Positions 44,756-54,087 of a stretch of DNA of 64,000 bases are shown here, one piece after another. A model generated the notes under the pieces. That model was not told where the DNA came from and did not search any database. It saw only the letters and a list, made by a program, of their open reading frames with translations. How positions within the stretch are numbered: the first letter of the stretch is position 1; the number at the start of each line of letters is the position of its first letter. Origin of the DNA: Sphingosinicella sp. BN140058 (lineage in GTDB: Bacteria > Pseudomonadota > Alphaproteobacteria > Sphingomonadales > Sphingomonadaceae); contig NZ_CP035501.1 of NCBI RefSeq assembly GCF_004135585.1, positions 5,465,501-5,529,500 of the forward strand. Reading direction: 5' to 3'. The translations under genes were made by a program, and so were the position numbers.

Positions 44756-45874
44756 ATGGCCGCGCCGCTCGACACACTGTTCCGACCCTTTCAGCTGAAA
44801 TCCCTGTCTCTCGCCAACCGCATCGTCATGGCGCCGATGACCCGATCGTTCGCGCAAGGCGGCATTCCCGGTTCGCCGCAGGCGGACTATTATCGTCGGC
44901 GCGCCGAAGGCGGCGTTGGCCTAATCCTGTCGGAAGGCACGGTGATCGACCGCCCGGCGTCCCGCAACGATCCCGGCATTCCCTTCTTCCACGGCGACGC
45001 CGCGCTCGCGGGCTGGACGCAGCTGATCGATGCCGTTCACGGCGCCGGCGGCCGCATGGGCCCGCAGCTCTGGCATACCGGCGCGGTCAAGAGCTTCCAG
45101 ACCGATTGGGTGCCGGAGGCGCCGGTCGAGAGCCCGTCGGGGCTGGTCGCTCCGGGCATGCCGCGCGGAGTCGCGATGACCGAGGAAGACGTTGCCGACA
45201 CGGTCGCCGCCTTCGCGCGCGCCGCCGCGGATGCGAAACAACTCGGCTTCGACACGATCGAGATCCACGGCGCACACGGCTATCTGATCGATCAGTTCTT
45301 CTGGGGCGGCACCAACGAGCGCACCGACCGCTACGGCGGCGCCACGATCAAGGAGCGGTCGCGCTTCGCCGGCGAGGTGGTCGCCGCCATCCGCGCGGCG
45401 GTCGGACCGGATTTCCCGATCATTCTTCGGGTCAGCCAGTGGAAGCAGCAGGATTATGCCGTCAAGCTCGGCGAGACGCCCGACGCGATGACCGATTGGC
45501 TGGCGCCTCTAGTGGAGGCCGGGGTCGACATCCTGCACTGCTCGCAGCGCCGCTTCTGGGAACCGGAATTCCCCGAGCTCGACGGCGCGACCGGGCTCAA
45601 CTTCGCCGGCTGGGCGAAGAAGCTGACCGGCGCGGCGACGATCAGCGTCGGCTCGGTCGGCCTCTCCGGTGACTTCATGGCGGCGTTCGGTGGCGAGCGG
45701 TCGAGCCCGGTCAACCTCGACCATCTCATCCACCGGATGGAGCGGGACGAATTCGATCTGATCGCCGTGGGACGGGCGCTGATCACCGATCCGAACTGGG
45801 TCGCCAAGGTGCAGGCCGGCGATCATGCCGGGCTGAAGAGCTTCGATCCGGCCAGCCTCGGCGAGCTCGCCTGA
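44756..45874 (+). CDS. Old Yellow Enzyme family NADH:flavin oxidoreductase (alkene reductase)
   Basis: 372 residues. An FMN-binding TIM barrel with MAPMTRSFA, LWHTGAVKS, EIHGAHGYLIDQFFW and GGTNERTDRYGG, and VGRALITDPNW near the end. OYEs reduce activated C=C bonds of enals, enones, nitro or maleimide-type compounds with NAD(P)H. AAGGAG is seven bases before the ATG. It is most likely controlled by the divergent HxlR regulator, as is common for electrophile-responsive pairs. Confidence 0.95.
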   Translation: MAAPLDTLFRPFQLKSLSLANRIVMAPMTRSFAQGGIPGSPQADYYRRRAEGGVGLILSEGTVIDRPASRNDPGIPFFHGDAALAGWTQLIDAVHGAGGRMGPQLWHTGAVKSFQTDWVPEAPVESPSGLVAPGMPRGVAMTEEDVADTVAAFARAAADAKQLGFDTIEIHGAHGYLIDQFFWGGTNERTDRYGGATIKERSRFAGEVVAAIRAAVGPDFPIILRVSQWKQQDYAVKLGETPDAMTDWLAPLVEAGVDILHCSQRRFWEPEFPELDGATGLNFAGWAKKLTGAATISVGSVGLSGDFMAAFGGERSSPVNLDHLIHRMERDEFDLIAVGRALITDPNWVAKVQAGDHAGLKSFDPASLGELA

Positions 45875-45881
45875 TCCACCG

Positions 45882-46856
45882 CTAAGCGTCGAAACACGCG
45901 CCCGGATGGGCCGGCACGAACCGGGCAGGGTCGATCCCCTGCCCGGCCAGTGCCGCGGCAAGCCGCTCGGCGGGCTCCCCGCGCGGCTCATCGGTCAACT
46001 GGAACGTCCCCCAGTGGATGCCGATCGCGCGCTTCGCCTCGAGATCGAGCATGATCCGCACCGCCTCTTCCGGATCGCAATGCTGGGCGGCCATGAACCA
46101 GCGCGGGGCATAGGCGCCGATCGGGATCAGGGCGAGATCGGGCGCGCCGTGCTGCGCGCGCATCTCGCGGAAGATGTTGCCGGTGCCGTAGCCGGTATCG
46201 CCGGCGAAATAGATGAGGCGGTCCGGCGTTCGCAGCATGAAGCCGCCCCAGAGCGCCATGCGACGATCGGCGATGCCCCGCGAGGACCAATGGTTGGCTC
46301 GAACGATGGTGGCGTGAACGTCGTGACGAAGGGCGAAAAGGTCGCCCCAGTCTCCGGCCTGGATCCACGCCCCTCTGAGGTGCCGCCGCAGGATCGCATC
46401 GTTGCCAAGCGGCGTCAGGATGAGGGCCGCGTCGCGGTGTTGCAGCCGCTTCAGGGTGGCGATGTCGAGATGATCATAATGGTTGTGCGAGAGCAGGATC
46501 GCATCGATCTGCGGCAGGTCCTCGAAGCGGATGCCGGGCGCCGTGACCCGCCGCGGGCCGGCGAACCGGAGCGGGCTGGCGCGGTCCGACCAGACCGGAT
46601 CGGTGAGGATGTTGAGCCCTGCCGCCTGGATGAGCAGGGTGGCGTGGCCGACCATGGTAACCCTCAGGCCATCCACCCGCCGCTCCGGCACGACCGGAGA
46701 CGTCGCGACATGGCTGGGCCAGCGGCTCCGCTCGCCGCCTCTTTGCCAGCGCAGCACGTCGCGCAGCGATCGGTCGGTGTCCGGCTCCCCGGGATTGAAG
46801 AAGCGCCGGCCGTCGAAATGGTCGCTCGGCGGCGCCTGCACGTAAAGGTTGGGCAA
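45882..46856 (-). CDS. metallo-beta-lactamase fold hydrolase (NAPE-PLD/UlaG-like)
   Basis: 324 residues. The metal motif LSHNHYDHLD, a GHATLLIQ strand, FAGDTGYGTGN and AIGIHWGTF match the MBL branch containing NAPE-hydrolysing phospholipase D-like proteins. The substrate, lipid or lactone, is not predictable. It is 14 bp after the stop of the upstream PRISE-type gene on the same strand and convergent with the OYE gene (7 bp between stops). Confidence 0.9.
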   Translation of the reverse strand: MPNLYVQAPPSDHFDGRRFFNPGEPDTDRSLRDVLRWQRGGERSRWPSHVATSPVVPERRVDGLRVTMVGHATLLIQAAGLNILTDPVWSDRASPLRFAGPRRVTAPGIRFEDLPQIDAILLSHNHYDHLDIATLKRLQHRDAALILTPLGNDAILRRHLRGAWIQAGDWGDLFALRHDVHATIVRANHWSSRGIADRRMALWGGFMLRTPDRLIYFAGDTGYGTGNIFREMRAQHGAPDLALIPIGAYAPRWFMAAQHCDPEEAVRIMLDLEAKRAIGIHWGTFQLTDEPRGEPAERLAAALAGQGIDPARFVPAHPGACFDA

Positions 46857-46870
46857 GAAACCTCGTCCGG

Positions 46871-47932
46871 TCAGGGGATCAGGCGATCGGCCCTAAGCCG
46901 CGCAAAGAGATCGTAGAACGAATCGTCCGTCGCTCTGTATCCTATGAAGCCGAGCCGGCGACTCTTCGACATGTCGGTGACCACCTCGATCGGGCGGCCG
47001 AGATCGGCGTCGGTGTGCCAGGGCGAGATCAGTCGATCGAGTTCCGGCTCGGCGAGCCCCTCGCGCTCGGCGAGGCGCCGCCAGATCGCCCCATCGTCCG
47101 CCATCTGCTGCTCCAGCGGCTGAATGCTGCCGTCGAACGGCGCCGGCGCGATACCGAACCAGTCGGCAATCCGTCCCCACATCCAACTCCAGCGGAAGAC
47201 GTCGCCGTTGACGACGTTGAACGCCTGGTCGCGGGCCGCCGGCGTCGTCGCCGCCCATAGCAGATGCTCCGCCAGTTGGCCGGCATCGGTCATGTCGGTG
47301 AGGCCGTCCCATTGCGCCGCCGAGCCCGGGAAACGAAACGCACGGCCGGTCTCGCGGCAGAGGGTCGCGTAAACGGCGAGCGTCGTGCCCATGTTCATCG
47401 CGTTGCCGATCGCCTTGCCGATGACCGTATGCGGACGGTGGACGCTCCACGCGAAGCCGTCGCGTTCGGCGGCGGCAAAGACTTCGTCTTCCTGCGCATA
47501 ATAGAAGTTCTCGACATCGAGCCGCCCCTGCTCCTCGCGAAACGGCGTATGCGGAAGCGCGCCCTTGCCATAGGCTTCGAACGGACCGAGGTAATGTTTG
47601 AGGCCTGTGACCAGGGCGACATGGCCGGTGCTGCCATTGCTGCGCAGGCCATCGAGCAGGTTGCGCACCATCGCCGAATTGACCCGGATGTTCTCGGCCT
47701 CGCTGTCCTGGCGCAGCCAGGTGGTGATGAACACCGCATCGGCCCTGATCCCGGACAGGGCCGCCGCGGTCGCGGCCGCATCCTGAAGGTCGGCGGCGAC
47801 GGGGCGCACCCCGGGTTGCGCAACGGCGCGGCGGGCAAGGCCGTGAACGGCCCAGCCTTGCCTCACCAGCAACTCCGCCGTGGCGCTGCCGACGATGCCG
47901 CTTGCGCCCACTACCAATGCCGTGCCGGCCAT
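46871..47932 (-). CDS. PRISE-type SDR (progesterone 5-beta-reductase/iridoid synthase-like)
   Basis: 353 residues. Rossmann motif VVGASGIVGSATAELL, then VTGLKHYLGPFEAYGKG, FYYAQEDEVF with the catalytic Tyr position, and WSVHRPHTVIGKAIGNAMN. The length and these motifs fit the PRISE group, which reduces enone or 1,4-dicarbonyl substrates with NADPH. The start at 47932 has AGGAG six bases upstream. Probably co-transcribed with the MBL-fold gene. Confidence 0.88.
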   Translation of the reverse strand: MAGTALVVGASGIVGSATAELLVRQGWAVHGLARRAVAQPGVRPVAADLQDAAATAAALSGIRADAVFITTWLRQDSEAENIRVNSAMVRNLLDGLRSNGSTGHVALVTGLKHYLGPFEAYGKGALPHTPFREEQGRLDVENFYYAQEDEVFAAAERDGFAWSVHRPHTVIGKAIGNAMNMGTTLAVYATLCRETGRAFRFPGSAAQWDGLTDMTDAGQLAEHLLWAATTPAARDQAFNVVNGDVFRWSWMWGRIADWFGIAPAPFDGSIQPLEQQMADDGAIWRRLAEREGLAEPELDRLISPWHTDADLGRPIEVVTDMSKSRRLGFIGYRATDDSFYDLFARLRADRLIP

Positions 47933-48014
47933 CTCGATCTCCTGACGTGCCGACGCCACGTAGGTGCGCACCTGGCCATTACCAGAGCGGATCGGACGCT
48001 AATCGACGGGCGGA

Positions 48015-49397
48015 TCAGCGTACGGGATCGAACGCGATCGCACGCCGATCCGGATCCGCCGCTTTCAGACGCACTTCCAGCCGATCGCCGGGTGCGGTGC
48101 CGTCGACGGCGACGCGGCCGACCACGGGATGATCGCACAGCTGGATGCGGGCGCCGCGATCGTCGGCATCGGTGACGATCGCGCAGAAGACCTCCCCGAC
48201 CGAGCCTTGCAGCATCACCGCTTCGGCGAGATCGATCACGGCGCGGTCCACCTGCCCGCTGAGCGCGTCGGCACGCGCCATGACCGGCGGCAGCGCGGCA
48301 AAGGCCTGTGTCACCACAGCCGGAACCGGTTCGCCATTGGCGACCGCAAGCGCGGCCCGCACGACGTAGCGGTCGGCAAGCCGGCGCAGCGGCGCGGTCG
48401 CATGCGCATAGCGCGCCGCCATGGCGGCATGCCACGGCTCGGCGCCCGGGACGAACGGGGCGTAGGTCGCACCGCCGCCGGCGCGGCGGATCGCCAGCAT
48501 CAGCGCCGCATGCTTGGGATCGGCGGGGTCGAGCCCCTTTTCGAAGCCGGCGAGATCCGTCGTCTCCGGCCACTCCATCCCGAACGCATGGGCGGTGAAG
48601 CGAAGGCGGCGGACGGCGAGCGCGTCCGCTTCCGGCATGATCCTGAACAGCCCCGTACGATGCGCGTACAGCGCGTCCGCGATCGCGAGGTTGGCTGCCA
48701 GCGACAAGGCGGCGTTGCGGATTTCGGAAAGGAGGCGCGGCCGGAACACGAGCCGGAATCCCGCGCCGTCCCGCGCGAGTTCCTGTTCGGGCGGATCGAT
48801 CCGCGCGGCACCACGGCGCTGCTCCGCCTGCGCAATGCGGTCGGCGAGCTCGGAAAAGCCGGAGGGCAGCTGTTCGTCGCGAACCGTGTCGTAGGCGAGC
48901 TTGGCGCGGCTGCGGATCACCGCGCGCTCGGCACCGTCGAGGCGCACCGCACCATCAACGGCGACCCGGATCGTGAAGATCACCGCCGGCCGCGGACCAT
49001 CGGGCAGCAGGCTGGCCGCATGCTCGCTCAGCACCGGCGGGTAGAGGCCGGCCTTGCCATCCGGCAGATACAGGGTCTCGCCGCGGCGCCACGCTTCGCG
49101 ATCGATCGGATCGCCATCCTCCACGAACCAGGCGACGTCGGCGATCGCATAATGAAGCACCAGATCGGCGCCGCTGCGCTCGATCGCGAAGGCCTGATCA
49201 AGGTCGGTGGAGGAGGCCGGGTCGAGCGTGACGAACGGCCGGTCGGTGCGATCGACATGCGCGGCCGGCGCCCGCGATGCTGCGCGCTCTGCAGCCTGGA
49301 GGACGTCGGGTGGGAAAGATGCGGGGACCTTGTACGCGCCGCGAATGGCGGCAAGTCCATGAGCGAGCGCGTTGCGCGGATCGGCGAGGGTCTTCAT
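48015..49397 (-). CDS. RNase II/R family (RNB domain) ribonuclease
   Basis: 460 residues, clearly shorter than RNase II or R (about 640-800). The RNB catalytic domain is present: LDPASSTDLDQAFAIE with clustered aspartates, YAIADVAWFVEDGDPID, and HATAPLRRLADRYV. The N-terminal cold-shock domains are missing and only a short C-terminal S1-like strand set remains. It probably degrades RNA 3' to 5' hydrolytically. The start at 49397 was chosen by homology to short RNB proteins. Confidence 0.88.
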   Translation of the reverse strand: MKTLADPRNALAHGLAAIRGAYKVPASFPPDVLQAAERAASRAPAAHVDRTDRPFVTLDPASSTDLDQAFAIERSGADLVLHYAIADVAWFVEDGDPIDREAWRRGETLYLPDGKAGLYPPVLSEHAASLLPDGPRPAVIFTIRVAVDGAVRLDGAERAVIRSRAKLAYDTVRDEQLPSGFSELADRIAQAEQRRGAARIDPPEQELARDGAGFRLVFRPRLLSEIRNAALSLAANLAIADALYAHRTGLFRIMPEADALAVRRLRFTAHAFGMEWPETTDLAGFEKGLDPADPKHAALMLAIRRAGGGATYAPFVPGAEPWHAAMAARYAHATAPLRRLADRYVVRAALAVANGEPVPAVVTQAFAALPPVMARADALSGQVDRAVIDLAEAVMLQGSVGEVFCAIVTDADDRGARIQLCDHPVVGRVAVDGTAPGDRLEVRLKAADPDRRAIAFDPVR

Positions 49398-49561
49398 CAC
49401 ACCCGGCGATACACGGGACGTGGCGCCGTCCAATCCGCACGCCGGCAACGCCGCCATGCCGTCAGGAACTTTCGCGTGGGCTGGCGAATTCTGATCTCCT
49501 TGGGCGAGACGTCCGGAGACTGCGGCGGCGCCTGCATCCCAATCACTGGCAAAGGGCCGAA

Positions 49562-51085
49562 ATGCTCCTGTTCGAGACCATCCTCGGCCTCCTCCTTGGT
49601 GCAACCCTGCTGTCGGCGATCGCGCAGCGAGCGAACATCCCCTACCCCACCTTGCTCGCGGTCGGCGGCGCGCTGGTCGCGTTCCTGCCCGGCGCGCCGG
49701 AATTCGCTCTGCCTCCGGAGCTGATCCTCGCCCTGTTCGTCGCGCCGATCCTGCTCGATGCCGCCCACGATGCGTCGCTGCGCGATCTCAAGCAGAATTG
49801 GCGTCCCCTCCTCTCCCTCGTCCTCGTCGCCGTCGGCCTCACCACCTTCGTGGTGGCGCTGACGGCGCGTGCGCTGGTGCCGGACTTTCCGTGGGCCGCG
49901 GCGATCGCGCTCGGAGCGCTGGTTGCACCGCCGGACGCAGTCGCGGCACTCGCCGTGCTGCGCCAGGTTGAGCCTCCGCATCGGATTCGAAAGGTGCTGG
50001 AGGGCGAGAGCCTGCTCAACGATGCCTCGGCCCTGCTCATCTACAAGCTTGCGATCGGCGCCGCCGCGGCGGGCAGCTTCAGCGTCGCCGATGCAGTGCC
50101 GACCTTCGGTTTGGTGGTGATCGGCAGCATTGCGGTCGGCTGGCTGCTGGCGTGGCCGGTCGGCTATCTCGTCCACCGCATCGAGGATGCACCGACATCG
50201 GTCGTCCTGCAGTTCGTGATCACTTTCGGCGTCTGGCTGCTCGCCGAGCGGCTGGGCCTTTCGGCGGTGATTACCATCGTCGTATTCGGCCTCACCACGG
50301 CACGGCGCAGCATGTACCCCATGGCCTCGAACGTACGGGTGCCCTCCTTCGCGATCTGGGAAAGCGTCACCTTCGTGCTGAATGTGCTCGCCTTCACTCT
50401 GATCGGGCTGCAGTTGGGGCCGATCCTGGAGCCGCTCAGCGGCAGCGAGCGGGTGCGCTACATCGGTGCGGCGCTGGCCATCCTGGCCGCGGTGATCCTG
50501 ATCAGGCTGCTGTGGGTCACCGTCTACACATTGCTGCAACGGGCGCGCCGGCCGGATCCGCAGGGCAGGCCGGCACGGCTGACCCCGAAGAGCGGGCTCG
50601 TCATCGGCTGGTCGGGAATGCGCGGCATCGTCACTCTGGCGGCGGCGATCGCCCTGCCGCAGAGCTTCCCGCACCGCGACTTCATCCTGTTCACCGCCTT
50701 CGTGGTGGTGCTCGGCACCCTGGTTCTTCAGGGGCTGACCCTGCGTCTGCTCATCGCATGGTTGAAGCTTCCGAAGGACGATGTCGTCGAGACCGAGCTG
50801 ACCGAGGCGCGGGCGGTGGCGTTGAAGGCGGCGATGCAGGCGCTCGAACAGGAAGACGGCCCCGCGGCCGAGCGCCTCCGCCGCGAATATAAGGAGGCTC
50901 TCCACCAGGCACGACGCGGCGGAGACCCGCGCGACACGGCCGACAATGCGCTGCGCCGGCGGGTGGTGCCGGCATCGCGCAAGGCGATCGAGGACCTGCG
51001 CCACAGCGGCACGATCGGCGACGATGCCTATCGGCTGGTCGAGGAGGAGCTCGACTGGCTGGAGCTCAGCGCCCGCGCGCCCTGA
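49562..51085 (+). CDS. CPA1-family Na+(K+)/H+ antiporter
   Basis: 507 residues. Twelve or so membrane spans, with the ion-site motif LGALVAPPDAVAAL, EGESLLNDASALLIYKLA and WSGMRGIVTLAAAIALP, as in NhaP/YjcE-type exchangers. A cytoplasmic C-terminal helical tail of about 100 residues (KLPKDDVVETELTEARAVA onward) is present. It extrudes Na+ or K+ in exchange for protons. AAAGGG precedes the ATG. Confidence 0.93.
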   Translation: MLLFETILGLLLGATLLSAIAQRANIPYPTLLAVGGALVAFLPGAPEFALPPELILALFVAPILLDAAHDASLRDLKQNWRPLLSLVLVAVGLTTFVVALTARALVPDFPWAAAIALGALVAPPDAVAALAVLRQVEPPHRIRKVLEGESLLNDASALLIYKLAIGAAAAGSFSVADAVPTFGLVVIGSIAVGWLLAWPVGYLVHRIEDAPTSVVLQFVITFGVWLLAERLGLSAVITIVVFGLTTARRSMYPMASNVRVPSFAIWESVTFVLNVLAFTLIGLQLGPILEPLSGSERVRYIGAALAILAAVILIRLLWVTVYTLLQRARRPDPQGRPARLTPKSGLVIGWSGMRGIVTLAAAIALPQSFPHRDFILFTAFVVVLGTLVLQGLTLRLLIAWLKLPKDDVVETELTEARAVALKAAMQALEQEDGPAAERLRREYKEALHQARRGGDPRDTADNALRRRVVPASRKAIEDLRHSGTIGDDAYRLVEEELDWLELSARAP

Positions 51086-51094
51086 CCTGCGGGC

Positions 51095-52348
51095 TCAATG
51101 CCAGTCGGCGTCGGGCTTCGGATCCATCTCTTGCGCCGCGCGCCGGATGTCGGTCAGATCGACGGCGGAATCGAACGGATTCGCATCGAGGCTGGTCACC
51201 CGGTTCAAACGTCGCTGCCAGCGGTGCAGGCACTCGACATAAGGAAGGTACGGCTTGCGCAGCAACGTGCCGTCGGGCAGCTTTTCGACGTCGGCGATGC
51301 CGTTATGAAGCCATTCGCCGTTGTGCCAGTCGGGCATGTCCACCGCCGGGAACAGGCAGAGGCCGTGGAGGTCGACGCCGCGCCGGATCGCCGCCATGGC
51401 TTCGACGACGATGTCGTTCAGCCAATCGGGACGGCCGCCCTTCAGTCCCGACGTCTCGGCGACGATGCAAGGACGACGGTACTTGGCCCACGCCTCCTCG
51501 ATCAGGTCGCACAAAGGGCGAATGCGATCGTCGCCGGGCTCCAGTGCGGCGTGCGGCCCGCGCTCGCGATATTCCATCTGGCCGAAACTGTAATTGTTGA
51601 GCCCGATGATATCGAGCACCTCCGGGCACCCGCCGAGTTCGGGATGTTTGAGGCCCGAGATCACGTCCCAGGCGAGATAGGCGTCGTCATAGCTTTCCCG
51701 GTGCGCCGCCTCGGCGAGATCGGGGCGATCGCGCGGCGGGACGACCCATATCAAGGGGTCGATATGGACCATCCGCGCATCCGGAAAGTCGGCGCGGATC
51801 GCCTTGGTCGCTGCAATGTCGGCGCGCGCGAGCGCGGTGGTGAACCGCCGCCGATAGTCCGCGCTGGTGCCGAATGGCGCCGCCCAGGCCCATTCCCCGC
51901 CCATATAGCCCCAGAAGGTCGGCTCGTTCATCGGCGTGAAGAAAAGCGGCCCGTGATGGGCGCGCTCGGCTATGTAACGCGCGGCAGCGCGTGCGAAGTC
52001 GGCGAAGCGATGGACGAAGGCGTCGCTGAGCGGATCGAGCCCGGCGGGATAGCCGTAATGGCACAGATCCCAGATCGGCAGGATGGAATGCCGGCGCTGC
52101 GCCGCCAGGAAACCGTCGATGCACGAGAAGTCATAACCGCCGCCGCCGCGGTCGATCAACGGCCACGCAATGCCTTCCCGCGCGACGGCGATGCCGAGCG
52201 ACTTCAGGAACGCATAATCCTCATTGGCATGGGCGTAATGCTGGATCTCGGCGGAGAGATCGCGGCGCCCGGCATCCTTCCAGTCGAAGGTCGAGCATTC
52301 GAAACCGGAGAGGAAGAAGGTGGGGAAGAGCGAGTTCGTTGTCGGCAT
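51095..52348 (-). CDS. glycoside hydrolase, GH1-like (clan A) enzyme
   Basis: 417 residues. TIM-barrel glycosidase with the acid/base in FFTPMNEPTFWGY and a candidate nucleophile in CIVAETSGLKGG; GFECSTFDWKDAGRRDLS at the N-terminus and LPIWDLCHYGYP resemble beta-glucosidase-type GH1 proteins. It has no signal peptide, so it would act in the cytoplasm on an imported glycoside. The start at 52348 is the only ATG that keeps the barrel's first strand intact. Divergent from the ATP-grasp gene. Confidence 0.78.
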   Translation of the reverse strand: MPTTNSLFPTFFLSGFECSTFDWKDAGRRDLSAEIQHYAHANEDYAFLKSLGIAVAREGIAWPLIDRGGGGYDFSCIDGFLAAQRRHSILPIWDLCHYGYPAGLDPLSDAFVHRFADFARAAARYIAERAHHGPLFFTPMNEPTFWGYMGGEWAWAAPFGTSADYRRRFTTALARADIAATKAIRADFPDARMVHIDPLIWVVPPRDRPDLAEAAHRESYDDAYLAWDVISGLKHPELGGCPEVLDIIGLNNYSFGQMEYRERGPHAALEPGDDRIRPLCDLIEEAWAKYRRPCIVAETSGLKGGRPDWLNDIVVEAMAAIRRGVDLHGLCLFPAVDMPDWHNGEWLHNGIADVEKLPDGTLLRKPYLPYVECLHRWQRRLNRVTSLDANPFDSAVDLTDIRRAAQEMDPKPDADWH

Positions 52349-52398
52349 GGAACGACTACGCACGAGCGATGGCGGAAGTTCAGGCGCGCCGGGCAACC

Positions 52399-52434
52399 GT
52401 CACGCGAGTGACCGCAGATCGACACAGGCGTGTC
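52399..52434. promoter_or_regulatory. two adjacent short dyads in a divergent promoter
   Basis: GTCAC-gcga-GTGAC (52399-52412) and GACAC-aggc-GTGTC (52421-52434) are two perfect inverted repeats with the same 4-bp spacer, in the 128-bp gap between the divergent glycosidase and ATP-grasp genes. They could be tandem operators. Confidence 0.35.
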
Positions 52435-52476
52435 ACCCTGATCGGCGACAAGGCACCTCCGGCCAAGGAGGACAGG

Positions 52477-53592
52477 ATGCATTCGATTGATGACCGCATG
52501 AGCGCCACGCCGCTGCCGCTGCTTCGGATCGCCGACGAGGACAAGGTCCGCCTGCGCATCCTCTTCCTCGCCAAGCATGCGCTTTCCGAGGGCCGCCCCG
52601 ACGCCCGGGACGGCAGCCACGCCCTCTATCATCATGAAATGTTGACGGCGCTGCGGTCGATCGGCCTCGACGTCTCCGCCGCGGACCGGTTCGAAGACCT
52701 GTTTCAACGACCCGAGGCGGACTTCGTGATCCCTCTGCTCAACCGGGGCGGCTTTCAGAATAGCGAGATGCTGGCGCCGTTGCTGCTCGCCCGCCACGAT
52801 CTCCCTTTCCTTGGCGCAGCGCCGATCATCCGCGGCCTCTCCGACGACAAGCATTTGATGAAGGTGGTGGCGAGCCGCCTCGGCGTGCCGGTCACGCCCT
52901 GGCAGATCGTGCGCGAGCGCTCCCCGGAGCTCGGCGAGCCCGATTTCGCCTGGGACCGGCTGGTCGTGAAGCCCAATGCGAGCTCGGCCTCGTGGGGCGT
53001 CGGCATCTTCGAGCGCTGGAGCGACGCCAGGGACCATGCGGAGGCGCTTGCCGCCGCCGGACACGACGTCATCTTCGAACCTTACGCCCCGCTGATCGAC
53101 ATTGCCGTTCCGGTCGTCGGCGGCACCGGCCCCTGGCTCCTGCCCGCCACCGGCTATTTTCCCGCGGATCCGAGCCAGGTCCGCTCCTACGAGGAGAAAC
53201 GGGGGCTTGTGCCGACGGAAGACGATCCCCTGGAGCAGATCGGCGATCGCCGGCTGGTCGAACAGCTCGAACGCCACAGCCGGACCCTGATGACCGAGCT
53301 CTGGCCGTTCGATTACGGGCGCTTCGAATATCGCTACGACCCGACGACCGGCGCGATCCGCTTCATGGAGGTGAACCTTTCGTGCAACCTCTGGTCGCGC
53401 AAGACGATTTCGCGGGCTGCGCGGTCGCTCGGCGTCTCCCACCGGGAACTCGTCGAGACGATTCTCGCCCACTCCATGCTGAGGCAAGGCGTGATCGATC
53501 GCGCCATTGCCGAAAACGGGCAAGATGTGCGGGAGGTCACGGGCCTGTACGCCCTCGCTTCCGATCCGCCGCTTAGGATGCGTGTCGCCTGA
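52477..53592 (+). CDS. ATP-grasp domain protein (D-Ala-D-Ala ligase-like)
   Basis: 371 residues. Features of the ATP-grasp fold are LSDDKHLMKVVASRLGVPVTP, WDRLVVKPNASSASWGVG (ATP-binding lysine and small loop), DVIFEPYAPLIDIAVPVV, and the metal-binding FMEVNLSCNLWSRKTIS with Glu and Asn. It should join a carboxylate to an amine with ATP. It is not a standard Ddl and the substrates are unknown. AAGGAG six bases before ATG 52477 fixes the start. Confidence 0.8.
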   Translation: MHSIDDRMSATPLPLLRIADEDKVRLRILFLAKHALSEGRPDARDGSHALYHHEMLTALRSIGLDVSAADRFEDLFQRPEADFVIPLLNRGGFQNSEMLAPLLLARHDLPFLGAAPIIRGLSDDKHLMKVVASRLGVPVTPWQIVRERSPELGEPDFAWDRLVVKPNASSASWGVGIFERWSDARDHAEALAAAGHDVIFEPYAPLIDIAVPVVGGTGPWLLPATGYFPADPSQVRSYEEKRGLVPTEDDPLEQIGDRRLVEQLERHSRTLMTELWPFDYGRFEYRYDPTTGAIRFMEVNLSCNLWSRKTISRAARSLGVSHRELVETILAHSMLRQGVIDRAIAENGQDVREVTGLYALASDPPLRMRVA

Positions 53593-53596
53593 GCCG

Positions 53597-53953
53597 TCAG
53601 GCCATGCCCTTGCCGATCGTCGCCCGGACCGGAATACCGGCGGGATCGAAGTCGGCGAGGCAGAAGACGTTTACACTGAAATAGTCGGGAGTGACCCGTT
53701 TGCGGTGGAACGGATAGATACCGCAGGTCCGGCAGAAGAAGTGCCGCGCCGTCATGGTGTGGAACTGGTACTCGGTCAGGCTCTCCTCACCGGAGAGCAG
53801 GCGAAAATGATTTTCGTGGACCTTCACCATCAGCGCGTTCTTGCGCCGGCAGATCGAGCAATCGCAGGTGGTGAGCTCCGGAAAGTCGGTCTCGATCGTG
53901 AAGCGCACTGCGCCGCAGTGACAGCTCCCCTGATAAAGCCGAGCCTCTCGCAT
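53597..53953 (-). CDS. GFA family (glutathione-dependent formaldehyde-activating enzyme-like) zinc protein
   Basis: 118 residues. The CENP-V/GFA zinc fold shows GSCHCGAVRF, CDCSICRRKNALMV and FFCRTCGIYPFH, giving both zinc sites. Members may bind S-hydroxymethyl-glutathione, but most have no tested function. The start at 53953 has GGAAG upstream; it ends 4 bp from the convergent ATP-grasp stop. Confidence 0.9.
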   Translation of the reverse strand: MREARLYQGSCHCGAVRFTIETDFPELTTCDCSICRRKNALMVKVHENHFRLLSGEESLTEYQFHTMTARHFFCRTCGIYPFHRKRVTPDYFSVNVFCLADFDPAGIPVRATIGKGMA

Positions 53954-54087
53954 TACCGTCTTCCCCCTGTTCGCACCGCCAGCTAGCCCGCGCCGCCTGC
54001 CTTTTCTACCCCGCCTGCGCGGCGGATCACGGAACTTGCCACATCGCACAGCGTCGCGCAGGGAGCCGAGCAAAGGAAAGAACGTTC

